64,000 nt of DNA from Phaseolus vulgaris (GCF_000499845.2 NC_023753.2:16387250-16451249), one strand, 5' to 3'; counted from the first letter of the stretch, positions 20,544-32,526 are shown. Numbers and translations: made by a program. Notes: generated from the sequence alone by a model not told the origin.

Positions 20544-22765
20544 ATGAGAAAGATGAGAAATACGCGTTCAAGCCCCGTTGTGCCACCTGTTGAAGAGAGC
20601 GCCGTAACCATGGCGGAAATGATGGAGATGATGCGCACGTTGCAAGAGAATGTGGAGGTGTCGCGCGCTGAGCAAGCGAAGAAGCACGAAGACCTGGTCG
20701 CATCTCAGGCCAGAAACGAAGAGCTCAGCAAGGTTAATGAGGAGCTGCGTCAAGCTCTTCACGAGCAGAGAGGACGCACAACCGTTGAAGAAGTTGCACC
20801 GTCGTCACCACCGCGCGTTTTTCCGATGCCGTTTGCTCAGGCGATCATGGACACGGTGGTCCCTGCGAGCATAGTAGCTGTGAAAGCCTCTTTCACCGGC
20901 GTGGAGGATCCTGAAGCACATCTCACCGCGTTTCATACGCAGATGATGCTGTCAGGGGGCTCAGACGCAGTTTATTGTAAGATGTTCATGAGCACACTCC
21001 ATGGAACAGCGCTGGAATGGTTCGTCAGCCTGCCTACAGGTCACATAACCAGTTTCCAGCAGTTCTCTAAGCTTTTCGTCGACCAGTACATCGTGAACAA
21101 GGCGCCACCTATGGTGTCTTATGACTTGTTCGACGTAAGGCAGCATCAGGGAGAGTCCCTCAGGGACTATCTGAATAGGTTTGGAGCACAGATAGTCCGC
21201 TTGCATGGCAAGGACGCGGAGATGTTTGTGCATGCCTTCAAAAAGGGCGTGTTGCCTGGACCTTTCAGCGAGTCGATGATTAGGAGTCACCCCGCCACGT
21301 TTGCTGAAATCTGGCGACGTGCTGTGGCTCACATCGCTACTGAGAGCGAGGTTGAAGAAAAGAGAGGGAACGTGGCTCCTGCTAAGCCACGGGCCCAAAC
21401 TAGAATTCAGCCGCAGAGGGTGTTGGAGACGGCGGCGGCCAAGAAGGATCAAAGGACTCGCCATCCTTACGATCCAAAGGAAAACAAGGGGAGAGGGCCA
21501 GGACGCCCTAGAGAGTTCAACCGCCCCCCGAGGTACGAGTTCGTCATGGGATTGGCAGACCTGATCGCCATCCCCAACATAGCTGCCAGGCTTAAAGTGC
21601 CTGAGAAAGTTTCAGACAAGGTGTTGGACCAAAACCGGACACATGGTGCGAATTCCACAAAAGTTTTGGTCACTCCCTTGATTCGTGCTTGGCTCAAGGT
21701 TACCAACTCGCCGAATTGGTCAAGTGCGGTTTCTTGAAGGATTACCTGCTGGACAAGAGAATGGGGCAAGCGTCGAGCTCCCAGCCGGCGAGCAGTGAGG
21801 GCCAGCAACATGAGGTGCCCATTCACGGCGAGATCCACACCATAGCTGGAGGTTTCTCATGGGGTGGATGTACTGCATCACAGAGGAAAAAATATGCAAG
21901 GTTTATGATGGCAGTAGAAACATTCGAGGATCACTCGCCGGATGTGGACATTACGTTCACCAAGGATGACCTCAGGGACGTTGTGCCTCATGACAACGAT
22001 CCCATAGTTATCTCGCTAGTCACGGCGAGAAGGAAGGTCCACCGGGTGCTAGTGGATCAAGGAAGCTCGGCAAATGTCATGTTCTGGCCGACTTTCAACA
22101 AGCTGCAACTACCCCTTGACCAGTTAAGGCCCTATGGAGGATGCTTGTATGGGTTTGTTGGCGACCAGGTGGAGGTCAGGGGGTACATTGAGTTGAGAAC
22201 TACATTCACGGACGAGGCGACCTCGAGAACGGAGAAGATCAAGTACCTCGTCGTGAATGCCCCCTCGGCGTATAACATTCTGTTGGGAAGGCCGACCCTC
22301 AACAAGATAGGAGTTGTGCCCTCAACAAGGCACATGAAAGTTAAGTTGCCGTCAATGGAGGGAGTGGTGATCACCATAAGGTCTGACCAGAAGGAGGCAA
22401 AGAAGTGTTACGAAAATAGCCTCAAGACTAAGAGGTCGGTGAGCTACATCACCACAACGCCGCCTCCCGGTGTGGAGCCCAGGTCAGCAGAAGGGCGGGT
22501 TGTTGACACGGCGATGGAGGTGATCACTGAAAGTGACGAGGTCATGATGGACGCCGAGGCGGGGGGAGAGAACGCCGGTCGGGAGGAAGAAGCGAGAAAC
22601 TGCCCAGAGGAGGCCAGGGAGTCGGGAATCGCCAGGGCGGTGATCGCCAGTGAAACAAGGCCCAAACCAGTCGAAGAGTGGCTTGAGAGGGAGATCGGGG
22701 GTAAGGTCTTCAAGTTGGGGGGAAATCTTTGGAAGGTGAGACACAAGACCAGATCGCCAAGGTGA
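20544..22765 (+). pseudogene. E2 gag and protease (frameshifted)
   Basis: ATG at 20544 (MRKMRNTRSSP), matching the E4 start. N-terminal coiled coil, Retrotrans_gag core (SFTGVEDPEAHLTAFHTQMM, LEWFVSLPTGHITSFQQF), basic region, then a one-base loss near 21625 within the codons before the knuckle shifts the frame; that frame ends at 21737. The next frame (to 22765) carries the end of gag, VPHDNDPIVISLVTARRKVH, the protease site VDQGSSANVMFW and GRPTLNKIG. A second frameshift near 22730 leads into pol. Otherwise closely similar to E4. Confidence 0.92.
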
Positions 22766-25700
22766 TAGAAAGGCATCTGGACGCTTTTGCATGGTCTGCT
22801 TCAGACATGCCTGGAATCGAACCCGATTTCTTGTGTCATCGCCTAGCGATGGACCCTCACGTCAGACCAATGCGACAGAGAAGAAGAAAGTTCAATGAGG
22901 AGAGAAGACAGACGATTAGGGACAAAACGCAGAAGCTCTTCGCCGCGGGCCATATCAGGGAGGTCCAGTACCCTGAGTGGTTAGCTAATGTCGTGCTGGT
23001 AAAGAAGAGCAACGGGAAGTGGCGCATGTGCGTCGACTTCACAGATCTAAACAAGGCTTGTCCGAAGGACTCGTACCCTTTGCCGAGTATAGATGCCCTG
23101 GTCGACAGTGCAGCAGGGTGTAAGTTGTTGAGCTTTCTGGACGCCTTCTCGGGGTACAACCAGATTAAGATGCATCCAATGGATGAAGAGAATACTGCCT
23201 TCATGACTGAGAGATCGTGCTACTGCTACAAGGTGATGCCCTTCGGGCTGAAGAATGCGGGGGCCACGTACCAAAGGCTGATGGATAAGGTACTTGCGCC
23301 GATGCTGGGGAGGAATGTACAAGCGTACGTTGATGACATGGTCGTGACTTCACTAGAAAAGAGCAAGCACATCTCAGATCTGGAGGAGTTGTTTACCACG
23401 ATTGCCAAGTATAAATTGAAGCTAAATCCCGAGAAGTGCATTTTTGGCGTGGAGGCGGGAAAATTCCTGGGTTTCCTCTTGACTGAGAGGGGAATTGAAG
23501 CAAATCCTGATAAGTGTGCTGCCATCTTGGCGATGAGAAGCCTGGCTACCGTGAAGGAGGTGCAGCAGCTTACAGGTCGGATGGTCACCCTATCTCGTTT
23601 CGTGTCAGCTAGTGGAGAGAAAGGCCATCCGTATTTCCAGTGCTTAAAACGAAACAATAGGTTTGTCTGGACGAAGGAGTGTGAAGAGGCTTTCGTGAAG
23701 CTTAAGGAGTATCTGGCGAGCCCACCGGTTCTGTGCAAGCCTTTGGTGGGAACGCCTCTCAGGTTGTATTTTGCTGTAACTGAGAGGGCGGTGAGTGCGG
23801 TGCTCGCCCAAGATCAAGATCAGATCCAGAAACCTATTTATTTCGTTAGCAAGGTGTTACAAGGCCCAAAAGTAAGGTATCAGGCCTTGGAGAAAGCCGC
23901 GCTGGCAGTTGTATTCTCGGCGAGGAGGTTGTGCCACTATTTTCAAAGCTTTACGGTGCTGGTGATGACCGACTTGCCTATCCAGAAAGTTTTAAAGAAG
24001 CCTGATGTAGCTGGGAGGATGGTAAAGTGGGCAGTGGAGCTGTCGGAGTTCGACATCAAATATGAACCCCGAGGACCGAATCAAGGAGCATATTTTCGCT
24101 GATTTTGTGGTCGAGTTGTCTTCAGAGGCAGCACAAGTTGAGGGGGACGATTTTCGTTGGGTGCTTTCGATAGATGGATCGTCTAACCAGCAAGGCAGCG
24201 GTGCTGGAGTCATTCTGGAAGGGCCCAATGGCGTGCTGTTAGAACGGTCCCTGAGATTTGCCTTCAAAACCAACAACAATCAAGCAGAATATGAGGCGCT
24301 GATTGCAGGTATCTTGTTGGCTAAGGAGATGGGAGCTAAGGTGTTGGTGGCCAAGAGTGGCTCGTTGTTGGTCACGGGGCAAGTAACAGGCGAGTTCCAG
24401 GCCAAGGACCCACAGATGGCGGCTTACTTGGAGTATGTGCAGGAGTTGAAGGGTTCCTTTGCCTTGTTTGAGGTGGTGCATGTACCCAGGGAGCAAAATG
24501 CCCGAGCTGACTTGCTACCCAAGCTCGCCAGTTCGGGCAAGGGGGGTAGGCAGAGGACCGTTATTCAAGAAACTCTGAAGACACCTAGAGCGTTTGTGGC
24601 AGATCACCAGGTTCTTCAGATAAGTAAGTCGACGGAGAGAGTGGCGAGGAGTCACAGGTCCTTGACCCAGGAGACCTTGCGAACGCCAAGGTTAAGAGCA
24701 TGTCTAGGGGAAAGGGTGAACATGGCGCAGGCCCGCGGTACGCATAGGCCAGACACGTGGATAACATAATACCAGCGCTACCTGGCAGATGGCGTTCTCC
24801 CGCTGGATCCAACAGAGGCTAGGAAGATAAAGAAGAACTCTAGCAAGTTCACCCTAATCGATGGCGAGCTGTTCATGTTTGGGTTTACACACCCACTCCT
24901 AGTATGTGTGCACGGAGAGAAATGCACAAGAATTATGGCCGAGCTCCATGAGGGTATATGTGGGAGTCACATCGGGGGTCGAGTTCTGGCTGCAAGAGCT
25001 CTCCGTGCAGGTTATTACTGGCCAACGATGAGGGAAGATTGCAAGAAGTATGCTCAATGTTGCAAGCAATGCCAGCAGCACGCCGATTGGCACAAGGCAC
25101 CCCCAGAAGAGCTGAAGTCAATTTACAGCCCCTGGCCGTTTCATACTTGGGGAATTGACATTCTGGGGCCCTTCCCATTGGCGGTCAGGCAGATGAAGTA
25201 CTTGGTAGTGGCGATTGAATACTTTACCAAGTGGATCGAAGCGGAGCCAGTGGCGTAGATCACCGCACACAAGATCGAGAGCTTTGTATGGAAGAACATC
25301 GTGTGCCGGTTTGGTGTACCTAAACGCCTGGTGTCAGACAATGGGACTCAGTTTGCAAGTCACCTGTTGAAAAAGCCGTGTGAAGAGGTGGGAATACAAC
25401 AGGTGTTTGCATCTGTCGAGCACCCACAGACGAATGGCCAAGTGGAGTCTGCCAATCGAGTGTTGCTGAGAGGTTTAAAGAGAAGACTAGAGAAAGCTAA
25501 GGGATCGTGGGCTAAAGCGGTACCCCGCATAGTTTGGGCGTACCATACCACTGAGCAGTCAGGAACCCACGAGACCCCGTTTAGCCTGGTTTATGGATGT
25601 GATGCGATGATTCCAGTCGAAATCCAGGAAAGCTCGCCGAGATTCCAGAACTTTGTGGCGGAAGACTCGAACGAAGAAAGAAGAATGAATCTGGATTTGC

Positions 25701-25984
25701 TGGATGAGGTCAGGGAGGAGGCGAGAGTGAAGGTCGAAGCAGTAAAGAGAAGGATTGAGCGAAGGTATAACTCTAAGGTAATGCCAAGGCAGTTTAGATG
25801 TGGTGACCTGGTGATGAGGAAGGCCCATCAGTACGAGATGGAGAACAAGTTATCGCCTAAGTGGACGGGACCGTTCAGAATAACCGAGGTGCTCGGGAAC
25901 GGCGCCTACCGCTTAGAGACGTTAGAAGGAGGGGTGATTCCTCGCACTTGGAACGCCACACATCTCAAATTGTATTACAGTTAA
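22729..25984 (+). pseudogene. E2 RT-RNase H-integrase (broken)
   Basis: RT (WRMCVDFTDLNKACPKD, MPFGLKNAGATYQRLMD, AYVDDMVV) in one frame to 24102, then a frameshift near 24080. The second RNase H follows (DGSSNQQGSGAGVILEG, NNNQAEYEALIAGILLAKE), ending at a TAA (24767-24769) in place of a Gln codon. The frame continues through the integrase zinc-binding motif (HEGICGSH, CCKQCQQHADW) and TWGIDILGPF to a TAG at 25256-25258, then VSDNGTQFASHLL, HPQTNGQVESANR and the C-terminus NATHLKLYYS. In all, E2 gag-pol carries about three frameshifts and two nonsense codons. Confidence 0.92.
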
Positions 25985-26219
25985 AGCCTTGTAAGTAGAG
26001 ACGAATATGAAGAGATTTAAATAGTTTCTGTTAAAACAGTTTCAAGGTGGCACTCTTTTTTCCCTAAGGAGAGTTTTTAATGAGGCCACCCAATAAAGAA
26101 GACTTTTCAAGTTTAAAGTTTCTAAGATTGCATGCTTATTGTTTTGAAAGTTTTTAGAAAAAAGACCTTATCACTTGTACGTGATCTAAGGCAACAGTAA
26201 AGTTATATTGCATGTTTTC

Positions 26220-26720
26220 TAGTAAAGTTTTAAGTCCCCATCGTTTTTCGGCGATCGGCGACAATAGTTAAAAGTTTTAAAGACCTCATCGTCTTTCGGC
26301 GATCGGAGGCACCAGTAATGTTTAAAGCCCTCAACGCTCTTGTGCGTCTTGAGGCAAGAGGAGAAGTCCTCCTCGCCTTTGAGCGAGTGCAGGCGAGAAA
26401 GAGAAGAAGTCCTCCTCGCCTTTGAGCGAAGTGTAGGCGAGAAAAGAAGAAGACCTCCTTGCCTTTGAGCGAGTGCAGGCAAGAAAGAGAAGAAGTCCTC
26501 CTCGCCTTTGAGCGAGTGCAGGCGAGAAAGAGGAAAAGTCCTCCTCGCCTTTGAGCGAGTGCAGGCAAGAAGAGATTGAAAGACCTCTTTGCATAAGCAG
26601 ATTGAGGCAAGATTAAAAGTCCTCAGTGCATCCAGGGGGGAGGAGATGTACACCCTGGGCAAGTTGAGGCACCAGAGAAAGTCCTTCTCACCTTAGAGTG
26701 AGTTCAGGCAAGATGAAACT
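26220..26720 (+). repeat. E2 3' tandem-repeat array
   Basis: Units of about 44 bp, variants of cctcctcgcctttgagcgag + tgcaggcgagaaagagaag, about five copies (26365-26575), preceded by gacctcatcgtctttcggcg-type units and followed by a single ctgggcaagttgaggcacca unit. Same position as the E1 and E4 arrays, with different copy numbers. Translations of this block on the minus strand are repeat artefacts. Confidence 0.85.
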
Positions 26721-27562
26721 AAAAAGTCAGGGGTGTTCATGACCTTAAACGGCGGGAAGGGAAGGTTGATGGAAACGCCTTTTCCCCTTTAAGTGAAACA
26801 TCAATGTTGACCCAGTAAGACCAGATAAAGCTTCCACGCTTGCGGGCGGTGTGAAGATAAGGGTGGAAGAAGTTAAAGGATAGCTGAGATAGGTTCGCAG
26901 AGAACACCTCACTATCCAGATCATTGTTCTAAAACTCAGGGAGGTAGAGAAGGATCCGAAAGGCGCCTCTGCCCCCAGATGAGGGAACAATGATCAAGTT
27001 ATGCAAAAGAGGGTAACATCGCCAGAACCCTATGGCGTGAAAGTTGAGATAGTGAGGGGGTTGTATGGCGAGTACCAGATCGGAGGAATTTCCGGCGATG
27101 ACAGGAGAAGCGTGAACTTCACTTGGCAGATCAGGTAAGCTGTGTTTAGAATATTAGATTGAGTTAAAACCTGCTGCCTAGCAAGTGATTTTGCGATAAG
27201 GTTTGTTACCTTAATTATAAGTATAAGTCATCGCCGATAATTTATGGTGGCTCAAGTTTACTTTGAATTAACAGTTTGTTAAGTTTGTTATAAGCTTAAT
27301 AGTTTGCTCGAGTTAAAGCAGTGTGTGAAGGGTTAAGTTCAGGTAACGATGAGTTACTCCAGTTGAATGAGTGTTACCAGTTATGTTGGTCGATCACGCA
27401 GCAGATAGAGAGAGAAGACCGAGTCAAGTGAAAACATAGAAGATAGCGCTCTAATAAAAAAAAAGTCATATATACATCGCCAACAAAGTTGTGCATAGTT
27501 CAAATATTACAAACAAAAGATAAATTCAAGGTTTTCAAAGAGGAGGTGATGGGGGAAAGCAG
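26721..27562. other. E2 spacer without genes
   Basis: No coding signal. Includes a segment (about 26860-27000) like E4 62110-62260 (gaaggatccgaaaggcgcct), and a run of A at 27458-27467 near the 3' side of the opposite-strand gene. Confidence 0.5.
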
Positions 27563-28968
27563 TTAGTCTTCAGAAGGCACAATCTTCCCATCCAGCACTT
27601 CGTTGCAGATCGATAACATGGAGAGGTCGAGCTCCGGATATTGGCATGCTATTTGCTCCAGAGCAGCGTCAAACCCAGTGGTGAGGACTTGAGCAGCGCT
27701 TTGGTTGAGCTCGTACGCTTGTTTCTTCAACTCTTCTCTCTCCTCGTGAGCCCGAGCCAGTTCTTCAGCAGCTTTCTTGCTCTCGTCCCGAGCTTGGGCC
27801 AGCTCTGCAGCAATTCTTTCAGTTTCCTCACGAGCTTCGGTGAGCTCAGTGAGAGCCTTGTCCCTCTCAGCTTCGACCTTCCTTAAGAGGACCTCCCTCT
27901 CTGCTGATCTTTTTTCAATCTTCTCCACCCTGGAAGCTTCAGTTTTTTGTGCAGCCTCCAAATCTGCCACTTTGACCCTAAATGGGACCAGTTTGCTCTC
28001 CAAGTCAATCTTTTCTTGGAGTTGAGTGTGCAGCTTTTGGCATAGATCGGAGGCTTCCTTGTGTGTGTTCCTTAGTTCCGCTTCCAGCGCATCCTCCAGC
28101 CTTGAATGTTCCATCTCCGTCATCAATAGATTGCATGTGAGCTTTTCAGCCTCAGTCTTTATGATGAGATTCGACTCTTTGAGCTTGAGATTTTCCTGTT
28201 GGAGCCTCTTGAGCGAATCCATCGCAGCTCTTGTTACAAGCGAAGGGAAACCTTCCGCCATGGCCTTTAGCTGAGTTGCGAAGGGTCCCAAGGTCTCCTT
28301 GAAGGAATCTGGGAGACTTGAGGCTGATGCTGGAGGTGCTGGTGGAGTTTGATGTTGACTTTCACCACCACCCTCTTGAGCTTGTACAGCAAGGGGGGCT
28401 TCAAGGTGTGGTGGTGAGGCTGGGGCTTCTGTTATAGGCATTGGGGAAGCCTGGGCACCCTCATCTTCTTCTAGTGCGGCCCCAACGATGGATGTGGTGG
28501 AAGGAGGACCCTCTCCAACAGATACAAATGGTGTTGAGGCGCTTGGAGGGTTCTCTGCATAGTTAGGGCCACTGCTTTCGACCACTGGGGGCGCGGCGGC
28601 CAGTGGTGCTGCTTGGACTGGTTCTAGCGGAGCAGGAGGTGATGGCGGCGTTGGTGTTGGGAGTGTAGGTGGTGTAGAGGTGGTTACCCTTTTCCTCTTG
28701 GTGATGAGACCATCCTCGGTGTCTTCATCGTCGTCTTCTTCCTCCGACACCACCTGAGGGGTTTTTCTCTTTGGTCTCTTCAACACCAGTTTTTTCCTTT
28801 CTGGGGAGGGTAGGGCCCCAGAAGGAGTTGGACCTCGGGGAGGAGTTTTTCCTTAGGCAGCGGCGATCTCCACAACCGAGTTGGGCACAATTTGGGAGCC
28901 CGCCGCAAGTTTGTGGGATCGGGCGATCGCCCTCAATTCTGCCAGCTTTCCTTTTCCCAACATTGCGT
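27563..28968 (-). pseudogene. E2 opposite-strand gene, exon 2 (coiled coil)
   Basis: Second exon of the gene read against gag-pol. Acceptor TTGTGCAG at 28969, then G|AC-GCA-ATG (ATG 28963-28961): MLGKGKLAELRAIARSHKLA. A TAA at 28855-28853 replaces the CAA seen in E1. The rest is open: basic patch LKRPKRKTPQ, acidic SEEEDDDEDTEDG, a Pro-rich region, then a coiled coil (ELTEAREETERIAAELAQAR, EELARAHEEREELKKQ) and tail FDAALEQIACQYPELDLS...VLDGKIVPSED. About 470 codons. The single nonsense codon is the only lesion I see in this exon. Confidence 0.8.
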
Positions 28969-29175
28969 CTGCACAAGGTAAAAAATAGATGAGTATGACC
29001 CAAAGCAGAAGCAGAACATACAAGTATATACATACAGAAATAACATAAGCAAATAGCACATGGATGAATGATCGAGACCAGTACAGAACAAACAGAATGC
29101 CAAAGACAGAATGGTATAAATGCTAAGACAGTTTCAACACAAAATGAGAGTCTTGGTGTTGGGGTAAGGGCTAAC
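28969..29175 (-). other. Intron 2 of the E2 opposite-strand gene
   Basis: 207 bp, donor ATAG|GTTAGC, acceptor TTGTGCAG, phase 1. Same position and phase as E1 9361-9537, although the intron sequences themselves differ. Confidence 0.7.
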
Positions 29176-30149
29176 CTATGTACATTTCAAGTTGGCCCTC
29201 GAGGAATTCAAAGGAGATTATTGGAGCAATGGGGAAGGTGATGTTGGCAGAAGCCAGACTTTTCCAGAAGAGACAAAGGTCTTTGTCCAAATCCCCCATG
29301 TTGTCAGGACTTCGTGCTCTCCTAAAGTTGTCCCTGGAATCCTTTTTCCCCTTGTTTACCCAATACAAGGGGAAGCCATCAAGCAACGAAGGGTCTTGGT
29401 CGTTCTGGCACACCTTGACAAATTTCCCCTTCCAGTCTTTGTAGGATTGCTGGAAGATGGAGAGGATTGACCTCCCAGCAATTCCATTCAAGCTGACCCA
29501 GAGGCGATCTCCGGGATTCTTTGCCTCAAATAGAAAAAGGAAGACATCAACCGAAACCGGAAGCCCCAAGTGCGCGCAAAGGATTTGAAACGCCCTCACG
29601 AATGCCCAGCTATTGGGATGGAGCTGGGCAGGGGCGATGTCGAGCTCGGTCCACAGCTCCCTCTCGAAACGAGTGAAAGGAAACCTAAGTTTCACTTTCT
29701 TGAACAGCGTGGCGTAGACGAAGCAGAACAACTCGCCGTTGTTCCCCTTATCGTCCGCACAAATTGGTTCTCCAGGAAGGCAAGGCAGCACCGTCACATT
29801 GTCATCGTGCTCCTTGTGAAATGAAAGGTTGGGTTGATCCCCTTTCTTCAGACGAAGCACCCCCACCTCAGTATTTATCGACGAGGTTTCCTTCAGTACA
29901 GTTGGGGTGGCCCAAGGGTAGAGCTCTTGGTAGTCCCGTGGAGGAAGGGAGACTCCCCCGGCTTGTGGTGGAGTTGCTTGGGTAAGGTTGGAACGAGAAG
30001 AGGCAGGCCTCTCAGCCTGTGTGGAAGGAGCACCAGAGGCTCGTGGGGGATTGCGTGTTGGTGGAGGGTTTGTCCCAGGGATAACCCTACGAGTTTTGGG
30101 AGGAGGGTTTCGCGATTAGCGGTGGACTTTGTGTGAGCCATCGCAGGAA
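29176..30149 (-). pseudogene. E2 opposite-strand gene, exon 1 (PF04195-like)
   Basis: ATG at 30141-30139 (MAHTKSTANRET), eight bases after the leader-intron acceptor CCTTTGCAG. One base appears lost near 30100 (GAAACCCTCC), after which the frame matches E1: AERPASSRSN, a Pro/Gln-rich stretch, YPWATP, then the conserved domain KVKLRFPFTRFERELWTELD, HPNSWAFVRAFQILCAHLG, DVFLFLFEAKNPGDRLWVSL, SIFQQSYKDWKGKFV, ISFEFLEGQLEMYI. Allowing for that base, ATG to the exon 2 stop spans a whole number of codons (791). This supports the exon limits. Function unknown. Confidence 0.78.
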
Positions 30150-30380
30150 CTGCAAAGGAAAGAAAAGGGAAGAAATGAGGATAGCAAGAGAATGACTCGA
30201 TTGAGGACAAAGAAGATAGAACGAACGAGTGAGAGTTCACTGGGGTAGACGTTATCAGGAATGAAACTCTAAGTTACGAGAAAAAGAGAAACAACCCACA
30301 ACGTATGCTCCAGACAGTTAATGGATGATGCAAACCGATTAAAATGCAACAAATATCAGTAGAAGGATTAAAAGAGTTAC
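30150..30380 (-). other. Leader intron of the E2 opposite-strand gene
   Basis: 231 bp, donor TCAAAG|GTAACT and acceptor TTCCTTTGCAG, just before the ATG. E1 has a 233-bp intron in the same place (8177-8409). Confidence 0.65.
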
Positions 30381-30600
30381 CTTTGATGATCGGGTAAATG
30401 TTGAAGGAAGTTGAAGATTGTGGGAGACGAAAGGTTTCGTAGTTCGCAGAGAGAACGTTAAGAATGCTTGAAGATGAAGAAAGATAATGAAACAGTGAAT
30501 AGCGCGAAGGGTTTAAGGGTTTCGAACGTTGTAGGAAGCGCAAACGACAATTAAAAACAACCGTTGATGAAGCCACGTGTCGTTTGATTAAAAAGGGGTT
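30381..30600 (-). promoter_or_regulatory. Promoter and leader of the E2 opposite-strand gene
   Basis: G-box CACGTG at 30579-30574 within CGACACGTGGCTTCATCAAC, identical to E1 around 7966-7985. The untranslated exon runs to the donor at 30381. The region lies between this gene and the element PPT, outside the LTR. Confidence 0.5.
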
Positions 30601-30710
30601 GGTGAAGCGTCAGAAAGGCAAAAGAGTACGAACGTACGGAAGTCCGTACAAGGGCCAAGTAGATCGACGATGATTTGACTTCTTATTCTTTTCGCTGGTC
30701 AAGTCTCACC

Positions 30711-30727
30711 TTAAGACTGGGGGCTTG
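30711..30727 (+). other. E2 polypurine tract
   Basis: TTAAGACTGGGGGCTTG immediately before the 3' LTR start TGTACCGATCAGG. Confidence 0.8.
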
Positions 30728-31600
30728 TGTACCGATCAGGTCATCGGGTGTGATGACGTGGCAGCAAGCGACAATATAGGCGTGTTGAACGGGACACCTG
30801 GCCGACAGAAGGGAAGTAAATTGGGAAGTCAGTATAGTCGCCGATCGCTGAAGTGGCGTTCTCCGATCTCTAATGTGCGTAACCGGCGGTCACCAGAGTT
30901 GCGTCACAGCCGCCGTATGTGAGTACTAGGAGATCAGGTGGTTTACACACCGCCGAAAGGGGCACATCGCTGAACGATCAGGAAAGCTTATTTAAGGTTT
31001 CCAAGAGGTACAAGTATGGAAGACGAGTGATATGTTTGTCACGTAGCAGCGGAGGATGAGGTTATCAGATGATCACACCCTAGCCAGAGGTCGGGTCGAG
31101 GGAACAGTTTCCCAGAACATGCATGGTGCGCAAGTGAAGCAGATCGTGATGGCGGCATGCGAGACCACGGAGATGGTGCACGTGGTGGCACCCGGTACTC
31201 GCCACTTAAGGGGTCGTGCTCCAAGGAAAGTCGTGCACCGAGTTACTCCCTGTATGGATAACTTAGTCGAATGGCAAGAAGAGTAGACGTGACGCTCAAG
31301 TTGTGGAAGTTCCAGATGGTGACACGTGTACAGCTGGATGTAAGCCACGCGTCTAGAGGTGTAACCGTCAGGAGAGAGAAAAGGCTCAGGTATATAAGGA
31401 ACACTTAACAGATTTTTGAGGTACGCTTTCAGAACGCTCAAGTTGTGGAAGCTCCAGATGGTGACACGTGTACAGCTGGATGTGAGCCACGCGTCTAGAG
31501 GTGTAACCGTCAGGAGAGAGAAAAGGCTCAGGTATATAAGGAACACTTAACAGATTTTTGAGGTACACTTTCAGAACGCTCAAGTTGTGGAAGCTCCAGA
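30728..31600 (+). repeat. E2 3' LTR, truncated and internally duplicated
   Basis: Closely follows the 5' LTR up to CTTTCAGAACGCT at about 31438. A 142-bp block (31297-31438) is then repeated head to tail (31439-31580) and a third copy starts (31581-31600) before the sequence passes into E3 gag. The last part of the LTR (from TTTCAGTACAATGAG to GGATCATCA in the 5' copy, about 240 bp) is missing. Confidence 0.9.
31297..31600 (+). repeat. 142-bp tandem duplication in the E2 3' LTR
   Basis: Units begin CAAGTTGTGGAAG at 31297, 31439 and 31581 (partial). Each full unit spans CACGTGTACAGCTGG through the TATA box (GTATATAAGG) to TCAGAACGCT, so the core promoter is doubled. The units differ by a few substitutions, so the duplication is not very recent. 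Confidence 0.9.
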
Positions 31601-32526
31601 TTTTTGAAAGCTGCCAAGCACAAAAGCAAACAAGATTCAAGTGATGAAAGTGAAGAAGAAAACCTTAGCTTGCTTTCTAAAAAGTTTAGTAGATTCTTGA
31701 AGAGAAATCGTAACAAAGAAGCCAACAAAGAAAGGTATGGCAACAAGAACTCTAGTGATTTCAATTCTAACAATTATACTTGCTTTGGTTGTGGTGAACA
31801 AGGGCATATAAAAATTGATTGCCCAAATAAAGAAAGCAATGAAAAGAAATCAAGCTAAGAAGAACATATATTGCTTGGGATGAAAATAAAGTTTCCTCGT
31901 CAAACTCCTCATCAAGTGAAGATGAAAAGGAAAACATATGCTTAATTGCAGAAGGAGATGATGAGTCAAGTAGCTCAAGCAGTGTAAGTTCATGTGCTTC
32001 CCTAAGTGCTGAAAATTATAGTAAATTGCTTCAAGCTTTTCAACAAACTCATGAAGAAGCTAACCGATTAGTTCTCTCAAACAACCGATTGAAAGGGTTG
32101 AACAACTGGCTTGAAAAGAGGGTTAAAACACTTGAAGAAGAGCTGGAAAAATCAAAAAATGATTTTGAAAAACATTGCAAAAACTCTTCTCATGTGTGTG
32201 ACTCTCTTGCTTGTGAAAATTGTGAAAATCTTGAAAAGAAAGTTCATTATCTTGTTAGAGCTGTGGATAAACTTACAAAGGGTAAATCCAACTTTAAGAA
32301 TGTCTTGGCATCTCAAAATTGTGCTTTTGGAAGAGCTGGATTAGGTTTTAATCCACAAAACAAGCAAGATAAGTTTTCAAAGACTTTTTCAAAACTGCCA
32401 GGAAAACAACCGATTGTTAAGTCGAAACAACCGGTTGCTACATGCTTTTATTGCATGAAAAGAGGCCATTTAGTCAGATTCTGTAAAATAAGGAAATATT
32501 TTGTTCCCAGAGGTTTCATGAAATGA
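31594..32526 (+). pseudogene. E3 copia gag, C-terminal part
   Basis: Resumes after E2 with LKAAKHKSKQDSSDESEEE and a CCHC zinc knuckle CFGCGEQGHIKIDC (about 31781-31822), then a stop and frameshift near 31855. The next frame (31863-32526) reads YIAWDENKVSSS, a coiled coil (RLKGLNNWLEKRVKTLEEEL), a second cysteine motif CESCENLE-like (ACENCENLEKK) and a third knuckle CFYCMKRGHLVRFC. It ends FVPRGFMK with TGA where SIRE-type gags usually read on with Trp-Ile-Pro-Lys. The KQPIVKSKQPVA stretch is the coding form of the paired AACAACCGATTGTT motif. Confidence 0.85.

Larger units (their letters stand above)
19075..31600 (+). mobile_element. E2: Tat-lineage LTR retrotransposon nested in E3
   Basis: Plus-strand element: LTR (19075-20035), PBS, leader with a 5 x 40 bp array, broken gag-pol (20544-25984), 3' tandem repeats (about 26220-26720), an opposite-strand gene (30600-27563, minus), PPT and a shortened 3' LTR (30728-about 31600). 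It is a subfamily distinct from E1/E4: the LTR starts TGTACCGATCAAG instead of TGTACCGCCC. The right end is damaged: about 240 bp of the 3' LTR are missing, together with E3 gag sequence. Confidence 0.92.

Noticed and set aside
26219..26662. Three overlapping minus-strand frames with repeated SKARRTSSLS-like text
   Set aside because: They are translations of the E2 tandem repeat, periodic in all frames, not a protein.
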